The notes under the pieces: model-generated
What the model was told of the DNA's origin: nothing
Databases searched by the model: none
What the model saw: the letters and a program-made list of their open reading frames with translations, nothing else
Made by a program: the position numbers and the translations under genes
In this document: positions 27,462-36,035 of the stretch, piece after piece
Layout of the letters: each line of letters opens with the position of its first letter
Numbering within the stretch: position 1 is the first letter of the stretch
Origin: Christiangramia fulva
GTDB lineage: Bacteria > Bacteroidota > Bacteroidia > Flavobacteriales > Flavobacteriaceae
Reading direction: 5' to 3'
Assembly (NCBI RefSeq): GCF_003024155.1
Contig: NZ_CP028136.1
Coordinates: 3,472,001-3,536,000 of the forward strand
DNA: 64,000 bases

Positions 27462-27797
27462 TTACTTCACATTATCGTTTTTGGTATCTCTTATTTTAAA
27501 TGTATCCTGCACATCAGAAACATATATTAAACCATCACCACTCTTTCCTGTTTTGCCATTTTGACGAATGATTTCACAAATAGCCTCAACTTTACTATTC
27601 TCACAAACGATTTCCAGTTTAAACATCTTGCTGTGGAGGAATGGTAGTTTGAGGGAAGGCCATTCTTTTTCGGGATCAGTATAATCTCCGGTTCCTTCTC
27701 CTTCGAAGACTGTTAAACAGCAGTGTCCTTCTCTTCTCAAGGAAGAAATCACCTCCTTGATTTTATTTGGCCGAATGAATGCTTTTATTTCTTTCAT
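27462..27797 (-). CDS. PII-like signalling protein
   Basis: 111 aa. It has the PII C-terminal signature in the variant form TGKSGDGLIYV and an N-terminal MKEIKAFIRPNKIKEV strand-helix. The T-loop (about 37-56) is unlike that of GlnB/GlnK and lacks the uridylylated Tyr context, so it is not a classic nitrogen regulator. It could bind adenine nucleotides like other PII-like proteins. Neighbours are type II GAPDH and universal stress protein. Confidence 0.83.
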   Translation of the reverse strand: MKEIKAFIRPNKIKEVISSLRREGHCCLTVFEGEGTGDYTDPEKEWPSLKLPFLHSKMFKLEIVCENSKVEAICEIIRQNGKTGKSGDGLIYVSDVQDTFKIRDTKNDNVK

Positions 27798-27832
27798 AAT
27801 CTTAGTTTTTTATTTATTCCGTTAAGGATTAA

Positions 27833-28843
27833 TTATATTCCTAAAATACGGTTAGTCTTTATAATAGAATCTTGAGCATTCTTTTCAAGACCTGTGAGTG
27901 CTCTTATGGCGTCAATAGTTTCAGGGATTACAATCGCCTGATTATCTACTACATATGCATAAAACAGTTCATCCCCCTGTACCTTCAACATATCTTCCCA
28001 AAGTGCTACTTCGTACATATCTCCCCAAGGTCGACCCATATCCAGAAAAAATTCTTTAATGGTGTTATTGGAAACCAAACCCTGGTCATACCGGATCATC
28101 TTTATTCTTGTCGAGGTTTTAAAAGCATTTAAAACGTCATCTTTTGAGGCCTTTTTCTTCAGTTTTACATTCCAATAGTGCATGTGGCTCAGGGTTTCAG
28201 GTACTTTGACTGCAGCAGTAATAACATCCAGTTCGGGATCTACACTTTGAGCATCGGGACCCTGATGACTGGGAATATCTTTTTCAGGAACCATTGTATT
28301 CATGATTCCCCCCATATGGCTTTCCCAGGGATCTGTTGCTCTTCGCAATAGAGTACCGCGGGCACTTAGTAATAGATCTGCTCTTTTGAGGGCCGTAAGA
28401 GTTCTTAAAATGGAGGTGGTGTTGCACGAAACCACCCGCGTAGCATCTATGTTTAGAGCGGTTTGGTAATTGTTTTCGGCACTGAATGAATGGCCCGCAG
28501 TTTCATGCTTTTCACCTCCTTGTACAATAAATTTTTTACCTTGACTTTTGTATCGTTCAACGTTTTTTGCGGCAACTTTTTTAGGGGTGCAATCCACAAC
28601 CAGGTCCACCTGATCTAAAAGCTCTGTCATTCCGCCTTTAACGGAGAATCCGGCATTTTTCATTTCCTTTTCTGCTTCTTGTGTGGCGCTATAAATATCG
28701 TAGTTCTTTCTTACCGCATTTTCTATGCGCCAGTCACTTATGATATCACAAATGCCGGTTAACTCCATATCATCTTGTTTGTCAATGGCATCGGCAACTC
28801 TTTTGCCAATAACCCCGTATCCTACTACTGCTATCTTTTTCAT
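27833..28843 (-). CDS. Type II (archaeal-type) glyceraldehyde-3-phosphate dehydrogenase
   Basis: 336 aa NAD(P)-dependent phosphorylating dehydrogenase. The Rossmann motif is GYGVIGKRVADAI at residues about 8-20. The catalytic Cys is C140 in VSCNTTSILR, matching the archaeal SCNTT pattern and position. Bacterial glycolytic GAPDH (GapA) has a different sequence, so this gene was probably acquired from an archaeal-like source or lies on a stress island that spreads laterally. It may feed triose phosphate into the pathway when NMP breakdown yields sugar phosphates; this is inference. Confidence 0.9.
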   Translation of the reverse strand: MKKIAVVGYGVIGKRVADAIDKQDDMELTGICDIISDWRIENAVRKNYDIYSATQEAEKEMKNAGFSVKGGMTELLDQVDLVVDCTPKKVAAKNVERYKSQGKKFIVQGGEKHETAGHSFSAENNYQTALNIDATRVVSCNTTSILRTLTALKRADLLLSARGTLLRRATDPWESHMGGIMNTMVPEKDIPSHQGPDAQSVDPELDVITAAVKVPETLSHMHYWNVKLKKKASKDDVLNAFKTSTRIKMIRYDQGLVSNNTIKEFFLDMGRPWGDMYEVALWEDMLKVQGDELFYAYVVDNQAIVIPETIDAIRALTGLEKNAQDSIIKTNRILGI

Positions 28844-28928
28844 TATCTTAGATTTTCTGGTTAATCATTGATTATAAATCTCTTTGTTTCGGAATGGTGG
28901 GTTAATTTACGTTTCACAGTGAACCGTC

Positions 28929-30602
28929 TTAAACAACATATTTATCCCAAAGTCCATAGGTTTCCTTTATTTCTCCTTTTGAGTAAGAGAGAATTATTAC
29001 TAAAATTCCAGTTATACTTGTGCTTAACATGAACGCTAAACTCACACTTTCAATAAACCACGGCATCACGGCCAATACCAGCCCGAGTAAAACATTTAAG
29101 TAGCGTAAGCTTCTAATAACTTCAGCCATGGCCATCACAGCAAATACAATTACAAGAGCCCCACCCAGATGATTCAAATCGGCAAACGGAGTTTCTATTC
29201 CAATTCCGAAGACTGTAGGAAAGACCATCAGCCAGATTCCTAAAAAGGTCGATACTGTCAACCTCCAGGGGAAGCTCATTCCCCAGATTGAAGATTTAAA
29301 TACCTTCCAGGGATTATCATTCAATTCTGCTATTTCAGGGGAGCGTACATCTGTTTCTGTGGATAATGCTTCACCACCTTTCCAGAACACCCTCCATAGG
29401 GAATCTCCTTTTTGTTTTCTTTGAACCATATGTTGCCACATTGCGATTACCTCATCAATTTGCAAAGGGATCATTGGAAGCATAACTATAGCTGAAAAGA
29501 GGCAGATAGCACACCAGGCGCCTACCGACAGCGGCTGAGAAATGATCAAAAAAATACTTACGAATCCAAGTGGAATGACCAAAATTCCAAAAAGAGTTAC
29601 CATCCAGGGCATGGTGCGCCAACGGGACGTGCCGCCCATAAATCCCATCAGAAATTCCAGAGTGTATGCAAAGGTCCCCAGGGCAGCATCAGATATAGGA
29701 AAGGAATGAGACATATCAGAATTTAGAACGGTCATGGTGCCGTTATCAAAAAAGGGATCCCAGGCATAGTCTATATATCCCAACTGGAAGGCTCCCAGAT
29801 ACCTGGAGGCTAACCATCCTAAAAACGCCAGCCCAATCATAATCGAACGTTGGGGCCAGCTTGAAGGATTATAACTCCACCCCATAGGTACATCGCCTCC
29901 CATTTTCATGAATGTGATCATGTTTGGCATCCCCGGAATAAGAATGGTCAGCGCAATAATTAAGGCGCCCACCATGGTTCCGTTATAATAAGCAATAGCA
30001 GTTGGCGCCCAGAAAACAAAGGGAGCTAGACTGATCCACACCCCAATAAAACAACATATCCAGACGCTGTAGGGGCGGTTTGGTTTAAGAGAACGCCATC
30101 CAAAATACACCAATAGTATTCCGCTAATAATATCGCTCCAGCGCATTGCAGCTATCCTATCGGCAAGAGTTAACCATACATCTCTTCCGCCACTGGGTTC
30201 AACCACATTCTTTCCATAATCAAAAGTGAGGGGAGAAATGATCATCCAAAATCCCAGTAATACCACCGCCCAAAAAACCCAAAGCGTTTGCTTGTGGTGA
30301 TTCACCAGCATTTTCATACGATCTTCTGTACTCATTTTCATGCCACCCATATCCTTGTGTTCGCGGCTTTCCATGTGCATCATTGGACGGGTGACGCCCC
30401 GTGAACCCATACCTTCCATTTTGTGGCCTGACATTTCGTTTTTTGCTTCCTCCTTTTTCACCAACGTCATTCCGCATTTCGGGCATTTGCCCGGTTCATC
30501 ACTCAGGACCTCAGGATGCATAGAACAGGTGTACTGAACCTTTTTTGAAGATTTATCATCATTACCCGGGTGGGCCATTGAGGAAGGATCATTTTTTTTC
30601 AT
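28929..30602 (-). CDS. Heavy-metal-binding / SPW / VKOR-like membrane protein
   Basis: 557 aa. Order: a cytosolic heavy-metal-binding domain with CSMHPEVLSDEPGKCPKCGM (about 26-45), a Met/His-rich linker (52-90), a first SPW-repeat membrane unit (about 95-230), a vitamin K epoxide reductase-like four-helix unit (about 310-410) with the redox motif CAIC, and a second SPW unit (about 450-545). VKOR proteins reoxidise disulfide-forming partners, so it may combine metal sensing with envelope thiol redox. A multi-domain build like this is typical of heavy-metal islands but not functionally described that I know of. 85 bp upstream of the GAPDH gene. Confidence 0.8.
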   Translation of the reverse strand: MKKNDPSSMAHPGNDDKSSKKVQYTCSMHPEVLSDEPGKCPKCGMTLVKKEEAKNEMSGHKMEGMGSRGVTRPMMHMESREHKDMGGMKMSTEDRMKMLVNHHKQTLWVFWAVVLLGFWMIISPLTFDYGKNVVEPSGGRDVWLTLADRIAAMRWSDIISGILLVYFGWRSLKPNRPYSVWICCFIGVWISLAPFVFWAPTAIAYYNGTMVGALIIALTILIPGMPNMITFMKMGGDVPMGWSYNPSSWPQRSIMIGLAFLGWLASRYLGAFQLGYIDYAWDPFFDNGTMTVLNSDMSHSFPISDAALGTFAYTLEFLMGFMGGTSRWRTMPWMVTLFGILVIPLGFVSIFLIISQPLSVGAWCAICLFSAIVMLPMIPLQIDEVIAMWQHMVQRKQKGDSLWRVFWKGGEALSTETDVRSPEIAELNDNPWKVFKSSIWGMSFPWRLTVSTFLGIWLMVFPTVFGIGIETPFADLNHLGGALVIVFAVMAMAEVIRSLRYLNVLLGLVLAVMPWFIESVSLAFMLSTSITGILVIILSYSKGEIKETYGLWDKYVV

Positions 30603-30641
30603 AATACGATTGAATTTTGGTTAATGAATCTGCATTCCTGA

Positions 30642-31724
30642 TCATTTATTCAAATGATTCTCCCGATAAAATTTCTTTGGATCGTCGTTTAAGTTTTTTA
30701 CCATTTTTGGCAAAGTATCACGAAGACTATGTTCGGGTTTCCAGCCCAACAATTTTTGCGCTCTGGAGCTGTCCATCTCAAAATGGTCATTTGCGAGATC
30801 GATCATCCAGGGTTTTATAAAAGCTTTGCCGAACAGATTTTGCATAAATGCCCCGGCTTTGGCAAACCACTTTGGAATGCCGATAATGGGCATTTTTTTT
30901 CCATGGATTTCAGTGCTTATTATATCCTGGAGTTCTTGGTAAGTGAGGGTTTCATCATCCCCAATATTCAGGATTACTTCGGCTGGGAGATCTTTTCGTT
31001 TTTCAACAGCTAAAGTCATCGCATCGATAACATCATCCCGGTGTACATAGGTGCTGCCATGGGCTGTATTGGCAGGATATAGTTTTGCTGTAATTTGTTT
31101 CTCGTAAATTCGCTGAACCTGATTGGTGATGGGTATTGAACTCCCCTCTTCACTGTAAACTCCGGCTATACGCATCATCACTATAGGAATTTCACCCCGT
31201 TTTTCGTGCATTACTTTTTCAGTTGTAACCTTCGATTTAGGATAATCCCATTTAGGTTCCAGAGGCGAATCTTCTGTTATTCTCACCCCGGGAGATGAAG
31301 GTTTATACACCAACATACTACTCGAGAAGATAAATTGCTCAACCTCAAAATCCTGCAGGTATTTAAGCAAACGCTCAGTACCTTTTACAGTCACTTTGTC
31401 GTACAGATCAGAGGGTCTCCCCAGAAAATCATAATAAGCCGCAAGGTGTACGACTGAGGCGATTTTGTTACCGTAGGCATAACGGATCCTTTCAAAAGCA
31501 AAGGCCATTCGGCTATCACTTGTGAGATCCACACAAACACATTCGGCTTCTACCGGTGGAAAAGGATAACCATCCTGATCAAATCCCACGACGTCGTATT
31601 TTTTAGCAAGCTTGTGAATTAAAGCTGAGCCAATCATTCCACTGCTTCCTGTTACAATCACAACCTCTCTCCCAAGATTCCCTTTCGACCTAAGACTATT
31701 TTTTAAAGGAGTTATACTTTCCAT
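30642..31724 (-). CDS. NAD-dependent epimerase/dehydratase (extended SDR)
   Basis: 360 aa Rossmann-fold protein with VTGSSGMIGSAL at about 22-33 and the active-site pair YPKSK. The substrate is not predictable; relatives act on nucleotide sugars or other sugar phosphates. First gene of the tightly packed run to 18848, 39 bp before the metal-binding VKOR-like gene. Confidence 0.85.
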   Translation of the reverse strand: MESITPLKNSLRSKGNLGREVVIVTGSSGMIGSALIHKLAKKYDVVGFDQDGYPFPPVEAECVCVDLTSDSRMAFAFERIRYAYGNKIASVVHLAAYYDFLGRPSDLYDKVTVKGTERLLKYLQDFEVEQFIFSSSMLVYKPSSPGVRITEDSPLEPKWDYPKSKVTTEKVMHEKRGEIPIVMMRIAGVYSEEGSSIPITNQVQRIYEKQITAKLYPANTAHGSTYVHRDDVIDAMTLAVEKRKDLPAEVILNIGDDETLTYQELQDIISTEIHGKKMPIIGIPKWFAKAGAFMQNLFGKAFIKPWMIDLANDHFEMDSSRAQKLLGWKPEHSLRDTLPKMVKNLNDDPKKFYRENHLNK

Positions 31725-31805
31725 TGTTCGAAATTTTAATGATTATTCAACTTTCTTTTTTTATGCTCCTTGAATTTAATAGAAGAATTATGAGATTGTT
31801 GCCTT

Positions 31806-31967
31806 TCACCAGCATGTCCGGAGCAGCAGATCGGGTCCGGGCGACTTCATCCAACCGGAGAAATCGCTGGTAAACCCTATAATGGTCAAACCTGTACTTA
31901 ATATCTTATAACTCTTCCACATTGTGAGCTGTTGTTGCGAATAATTGATAAAAAGCAGCCTACTCAT
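31806..31967 (-). CDS. Possible 53-aa ORF in the spacer 31725-31991
   Basis: A short open frame starting MSRLLFINYSQQ, without a recognisable family. It occupies the only open stretch of the spacer upstream of the epimerase gene. It could equally be non-coding; nothing else was seen here. Confidence 0.2.
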   Translation of the reverse strand: MSRLLFINYSQQQLTMWKSYKILSTGLTIIGFTSDFSGWMKSPGPDLLLRTCW

Positions 31968-31991
31968 GTCGCTATTGAAGTAGCTCCCGAA

Positions 31992-32267
31992 TTATTTGGC
32001 CTTTACTGTCACATTGTAAAATCCAGCCACACAAGCCCCTATAAGCCAGGCAATAATGAAAGTTTGAGCCAGACCTAAACCGGCTTCCCAAAGGGGTATA
32101 TCCATTCGGATTATAGTGGAGGTGTCCAGGCCATGTAAGAGGCTGTTAAAGAATAGTACTGTTCCTTCGCGGCCCATAGTGGCCATCACTAATATACACC
32201 CCAGATAAAGGAGCGCTCCTGTGAGGCCAAGGGCCAAACCGAATTTTTTTACATTTAATTGATACAT
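31992..32267 (-). CDS. DUF5676-like membrane protein
   Basis: 91 aa from ATG 32267 (MYQLNVKKFGLALGL), the start that matches the family pattern. The earlier Met at 32291 overlaps the upstream gene. Two to three membrane helices. Function unknown; common in metal and stress islands next to SHOCT proteins. Confidence 0.72.
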   Translation of the reverse strand: MYQLNVKKFGLALGLTGALLYLGCILVMATMGREGTVLFFNSLLHGLDTSTIIRMDIPLWEAGLGLAQTFIIAWLIGACVAGFYNVTVKAK

Positions 32268-32283
32268 AATATTGGAATTTAAT

Positions 32284-32499
32284 TTATTCATTCGATTCTA
32301 ATACTTTCTTTTGTTCTTCAAACTCTTCCTTTGAAATTTCACCCCGTGCAAATCGCCTTTTTAGAATATCCAGCGGTTCGTCTCTTCTGGTTCTTTTTCC
32401 CCACTGTGTAGGTATCAGGAAAACCCAAATAAGAAAGGCTATCCAGATAAACCACCAAATGAGGTGCATTCCTCCCCAAAATCCATCATAATCGTGCAT
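32284..32499 (-). CDS. SHOCT-domain small membrane protein
   Basis: 71 aa: one Trp-rich helix (about 9-29) and a C-terminal SHOCT motif (LDILKRRFARGEISKEEFEE, about 43-62). SHOCT modules mediate oligomerisation. Four bases after the upstream small membrane protein gene. Confidence 0.85.
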   Translation of the reverse strand: MHDYDGFWGGMHLIWWFIWIAFLIWVFLIPTQWGKRTRRDEPLDILKRRFARGEISKEEFEEQKKVLESNE

Positions 32500-32503
32500 A
32501 GCT

Positions 32504-32746
32504 TTATTTTTTTTGAGGTTCCTTTTTTACCTGATCTTTGCTGTTATTCTTTTCCCTTAAGTTCTCATCAGATAAGCCGTGAGTGTGATCTCCATGCCGC
32601 ATAGGCATCATTAAATGAATGGCGAACATTACGATGATAAATGTAAACAGCCAGACATCGCCACCTAATCCTATTGATGGCGCCAGAAAGATGAGCAAAA
32701 GAGGTAAAACACATCCGATGATCATCCACAACCGGTGATTTTTCAT
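32504..32746 (-). CDS. Small DUF2933-like membrane protein
   Basis: 80 aa with two helices (about 7-25 and 30-47), followed by the Met/His patch MMPMRHGDHTHG that may bind metal, and a charged tail. It resembles the DUF2933 group found with copper resistance genes. First gene of a three-gene unit with the SHOCT and DUF5676 genes. Confidence 0.7.
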   Translation of the reverse strand: MKNHRLWMIIGCVLPLLLIFLAPSIGLGGDVWLFTFIIVMFAIHLMMPMRHGDHTHGLSDENLREKNNSKDQVKKEPQKK

Positions 32747-33186
32747 TTTAGTTTATTTTTAATTATTAAACAATTTATTTAGATAGTATATCAACAAGTT
32801 AACTAAAATGTTATTTTTTTAAATATGATAATGCTCACTAATGTTAAAAATTAAATATTTTTTTACATCTGTATGGTTTGGGTATTCTCATCTATTTACC
32901 TTAGTTTTATAAATATTCAATTACTTTAATTGATTTATCGAAAAATGTAAAAGACTGATTCTTAAATTGAATCTTTAAATCACATTCAACTTCATCCAAA
33001 GGCTGTTGTTCATCGATGAAATATATCTCCCTTCTCAGGATACCTTCAGAGATATCACGTTCCTGAACATAATTTAGGACCTGTTTTTTTTCTAACTAAA
33101 ACCAGTTCTTATCTCCTTCCACCCTGAAGCTTAAGTCAGCCTGTTAGGCCAATTGACTAGACCTTCATTTTTGATGGTCTTTCCTG
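32747..33186 (-). pseudogene. AT-rich spacer holding a gene relic
   Basis: The minus strand at 32907-33096 reads LEKKQVLNYVQERDISEG and continues open to a stop after FFDKSIKVIEYL, about 62 residues. It has no start codon and an in-frame stop just upstream, so it is the tail of a lost gene. Family not recognised. The rest (32747-32906) is very AT-rich and probably holds the promoter of the small membrane protein unit. Confidence 0.4.
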
Positions 33187-33744
33187 CTATTTGTGATTTA
33201 AGCCTGTTGCAATAGAGCGAAGCTCTTGAGGCTCCCATCCTCCGGTTGGCTCTCCTGTTTTAGGATTCCGACCTTCCAGGGTGTACCAGTAAACCTGCCC
33301 CAGGGCTGTGGCATCCGGTCCTAATGCAGGTTGAACGCCGGGTGGCAAGGTGCCGGCAGGGAGAGAATTCAACTTCTCTAAAATTCTGGACCGGCTCCAG
33401 TAGAATTCTACATTTTCTTCAAAAATTATATATATACTAGAGAGGCCAAAGAGGGAACTACTGCGTACTGTTTTAACTCCAGGAACTCCTAAAAGTGTAG
33501 TAGTGAGGGGATAGGTGATTTGATCTTCAATATCCTGGGGCGATTTGCCCATCCACTCCGTATAGACAATCTGCTGATTTTCACCAATATCGGGTATAGC
33601 ATCTACGGGAACGGGATCCCTTGGCATCCAGTCAAGGTTCCAGTTAAAAGGTGCTGTAGCTACTCCCCAGGCCATTAAGGCAACCGTAAGTAAAGCGGTC
33701 ACCAATTTGTTCTCTAAAAAGAACTTTATAGTTTTATTAAGCAT
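33187..33744 (-). pseudogene. cusA: CusA-like RND pump, N-terminal fragment
   Basis: 185 aa covering the first membrane helix and the start of the porter domain of a CusA pump (WMPRDPVPVDAIPDIGENQQ, VKTVRSSSLFGLSSIY). Homology stops at EPQELRSI and seven foreign residues precede the stop, so about 80 percent of the pump is gone. The sequence is of the Cu/Ag CusA type rather than that of the czcA at 1-3492. The gene lies after the HYC_CC_PP gene with an inverted repeat between, the same order as czcA. A non-functional remnant of a copper efflux operon. Confidence 0.88.
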
Positions 33745-33754
33745 TTCGTTTTAA

Positions 33755-33850
33755 TTCTGAATTAATACTCTTTTGAAGCTGCACGGTTGCAACATCAAAA
33801 AAAACTCTGCTCCGGCGGTAAAGCACCAGAGCCTAATTATTAATTCAGAA
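33755..33850. repeat. Inverted repeat in the cusA leader
   Basis: Perfect 12-bp arms TTCTGAATTAAT (33755-33766) and ATTAATTCAGAA (33839-33850) enclose a terminator hairpin. The right arm ends at the stop of the HYC_CC_PP gene, as the repeat at 3505-3595 does for the DUF6660 gene. Both share the core AATTCAG. Confidence 0.6.
33797..33833 (-). terminator. Terminator of the HYC_CC_PP gene
   Basis: On the minus strand GCTCTGGTG, loop CTTTAC, CGCCGGAGC (one mismatch), then AGAG and eight T. A strong intrinsic terminator between the small exported protein and cusA, so it may attenuate the pump gene. Confidence 0.75.
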
Positions 33851-34246
33851 TCAAATTAAGAAGGTCTCGTTCAATATGTGGATTTCCTGAACGATTAAGG
33901 GAGGTATATACTTAGTATAAGGAATATCTTTCGCAGGCAGTTCTTCAAAAAGCCCGCTAAATGAATAAGCAAAACTTACAAGAAATACTTGCTGATCAAA
34001 ACTAAGATCGTAAAAGGGTATCTTCAAATCTTTCTGACCATCAATAGCTATAGAATCATCATAACAACCTTTCTCATCAGCTACTCCGGAATCATGTTCC
34101 ATTCCGCAGGTATCAGCTTCAAAAAAGACTGATTGGTCCACAAGAAAATCACCACAAAAATGTTGATGTACGGTAAAAGACATTGTAGACAGGAACATTA
34201 AAAATGCCAGAGCCGAAGATGATATTTTGTAGAGTGAAGATTTCAC
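33851..34246 (-). CDS. HYC_CC_PP-like exported Cys/His protein
   Basis: 131 aa with a signal peptide (about 1-25), then HQHFCGD, separated Cys residues (TCGMEHD, GCYDD) and YIPPL, the order that gave the HYC_CC_PP family its name. Members sit next to Bacteroidetes copper genes and probably bind metal in the periplasm; no proven function is known to me. It precedes the CusA fragment. Confidence 0.75.
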   Translation of the reverse strand: MKSSLYKISSSALAFLMFLSTMSFTVHQHFCGDFLVDQSVFFEADTCGMEHDSGVADEKGCYDDSIAIDGQKDLKIPFYDLSFDQQVFLVSFAYSFSGLFEELPAKDIPYTKYIPPLIVQEIHILNETFLI

Positions 34247-34614
34247 TATGTTCCTTCCTTTTACGCCAAAAAGAGATTTTTGACTGCTTTATGAATTAAA
34301 AGCCGGCTTTTTTACCAGCGATATTTCCAAAATTATATATTTTTTACTCTTTAAAACATGACATATATCATGTTTTGAGAAATGAATGGCAGAAAATTTT
34401 CTCATTTTGTGCAAAATCCTGCCTGTGAACGTAAATCACCATATAGGACATGCCTCATAAAAATTTTAGAAAAAAATTGTAAAGGGGAGTTCGCCATAGA
34501 ACGAAACTAGTTATTTTTTGGATTGGTTTAATTTGAGTAAAGATTTGAGCACAGGATTTATCCATTTACACCAGAAAAGATTTCAAAGCACCTTAATAAT
34601 AAAAATTTCAAATA
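34247..34614. promoter_or_regulatory. Divergent spacer with a CRP/FNR-like palindrome
   Basis: 368 bp without genes. It contains AAAACATGA-N6-TCATGTTTT at 34353-34376, 11 of 12 positions symmetric, with the inner ATGACATATATCAT typical of sites for CRP/FNR-family regulators. The palindrome lies about 110 bp upstream of the HYC_CC_PP start. Regulator identity is inferred. Confidence 0.5.
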
Positions 34615-34798
34615 ATGAAATTCACAAAAACATTTAGTATTTTTTATTTATCCTTATTGGCCTTCACCACAATTTCCTGTGTAGAGGAAAAAAAGGAAAA
34701 TGTTGCTCCTGGGAAATATAGGTGAATGAAGATTCTGAAGCTGAAAAAACAGCATCTACAAATTCAGATAATCCAAGCGGTTCAATTTCAGTTTTACC
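34615..34798 (+). pseudogene. Frameshifted small lipoprotein remnant
   Basis: The ATG at 34615 opens a lipoprotein signal (ending TTISC) and stops after 36 codons. A shifted frame continues VNEDSEAEKTASTNSDNPSG before running into the AraC gene end. The two halves look like one Ser/Thr/Glu-rich lipoprotein N-terminus, broken by a frameshift and cut off at its 3' end. Confidence 0.6.
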
Positions 34799-35410
34799 TC
34801 AGAACCTATTCAAATCTATTTTTCGTTTTTCTTCTTTATTTTTATAATCTGACGGAATTACACCTGTAGGCTTTTTAAACTGAGTTGATAAGTAAGTAGC
34901 ACTACTATATCCCATCTCATGAGCAATCTCTGAAATAGTAAGCTCGTTATACTCCAATAGCTCCTTTATTCTTTCTATTTTTACTTCACTATGGAACTTC
35001 TGAATATTCTTTCCCTCAAGTTTGGTAAAGATATGAGTAAGATGACTATAATCGTAGTGCAAACGGTTGATCAACAGATCTGAAATCTTCTGTTCTCCAA
35101 AATCTTCCTCCTTGTAAATGCGCGCAATTATTATTGATTTTATCTGATTCACCAGTCGCTCATTTTTTTCAAAAATAAGCTCAAATCCCACTTTGTGCAA
35201 TTGCTCCTGGAGCAACGGGAACTCAAGATCAGAGAGATCCCTTTCCAACTCTGCTTCTCCCAAAGACACTCTCTTAAAAGGAATTTTTAATGCAGTCAAT
35301 ATTTCTCTTACGCTCCTCTTGCATCGCTGGCAAACCACATTTTTAATCTGAATAACTCTATGATTTTCAATATTGATCGAATTCCTGTCAATTAAAATTT
35401 CCTTTTTCAT
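34799..35410 (-). CDS. AraC-family regulator with N-terminal CxxC metal-binding region
   Basis: 203 aa. The N-terminal region has VVCQRC, an HMA-like CxxC motif at about 26-30, followed by a degenerate HMA-like fold (about 20-85). The C-terminal AraC DNA-binding domain (about 105-195) has two helix-turn-helix units, the second with ISEIAHEMGYSSATYLSTQF. Such regulators are common beside Bacteroidetes copper genes and may sense Cu(I). No intact target operon remains next to it. Confidence 0.85.
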   Translation of the reverse strand: MKKEILIDRNSINIENHRVIQIKNVVCQRCKRSVREILTALKIPFKRVSLGEAELERDLSDLEFPLLQEQLHKVGFELIFEKNERLVNQIKSIIIARIYKEEDFGEQKISDLLINRLHYDYSHLTHIFTKLEGKNIQKFHSEVKIERIKELLEYNELTISEIAHEMGYSSATYLSTQFKKPTGVIPSDYKNKEEKRKIDLNRF

Positions 35411-35466
35411 GGTTGATGGTTGGTTAGTTAGTTCTTTAGGTTGTACGCTTAGTCATTCATTCACTG

Positions 35467-36035
35467 TCACTCGGTCCTGACCTGAAAAGGAATACTAATT
35501 TTCTTTCTTTCCCAGGTGAGAGAAATTGCTCCTTCATCACTTTCTATTTTTTCAACTTCATAAGTCAGCGCCTCCTGGACATTCTCCAGCGTCTCAGAAT
35601 GAACTTCCAAAACAACTACGTTTTCTTTTTCATCATATTCATCCTTTCCATGCTGATCCCAACGGGAATTGAACATGACTTTCCAATTTTCTTTTCCGGG
35701 AACTGTAAAAAAAGCATACTTCCCGGCAGGCAATATTTTATCACCAATTAGCAAATCCTTACTGGTTTCTATCCAGGTAGCTTTGTGTGCCCCAGCTTGC
35801 CAAACTGTGTTGTAGCCAACCAGTCCGCCAAAAATTATCCTGTCACGCACGCGTGGTGAAGAATAATCTATATGAATATGAGCGCCATCAATTATGGCCA
35901 TGGTACTGGTATGCGGACTTAACACCTTTTTTTTTGTGTTGCCACCTTTTCGGCCTGGTGGTTTTCATGTTGCGCCTGCATCCCACTTGTGGAAAATAAT
36001 ACAAGCAGCACGTAAATATATGCTCGTTCCGGCAT
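35467..36035 (-). pseudogene. DUF2911 exported protein, frameshifted
   Basis: The C-terminal part (35467 to about 35925) is a clear DUF2911 domain starting SPHTSTMAIIDGAHIHIDYSSP. The N-terminal signal peptide (YVLLVLFSTSGMQAQ) is in another frame. The break is a run of nine A at 35927-35935 on the minus strand; ten would restore the frame as QKKKVLSPHT. The ATG at 36035 would be the start but lies where the transfer genes begin, so the native start may have been lost. An ORF starting at 35925 lacks the signal and is probably not functional. Confidence 0.75.
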
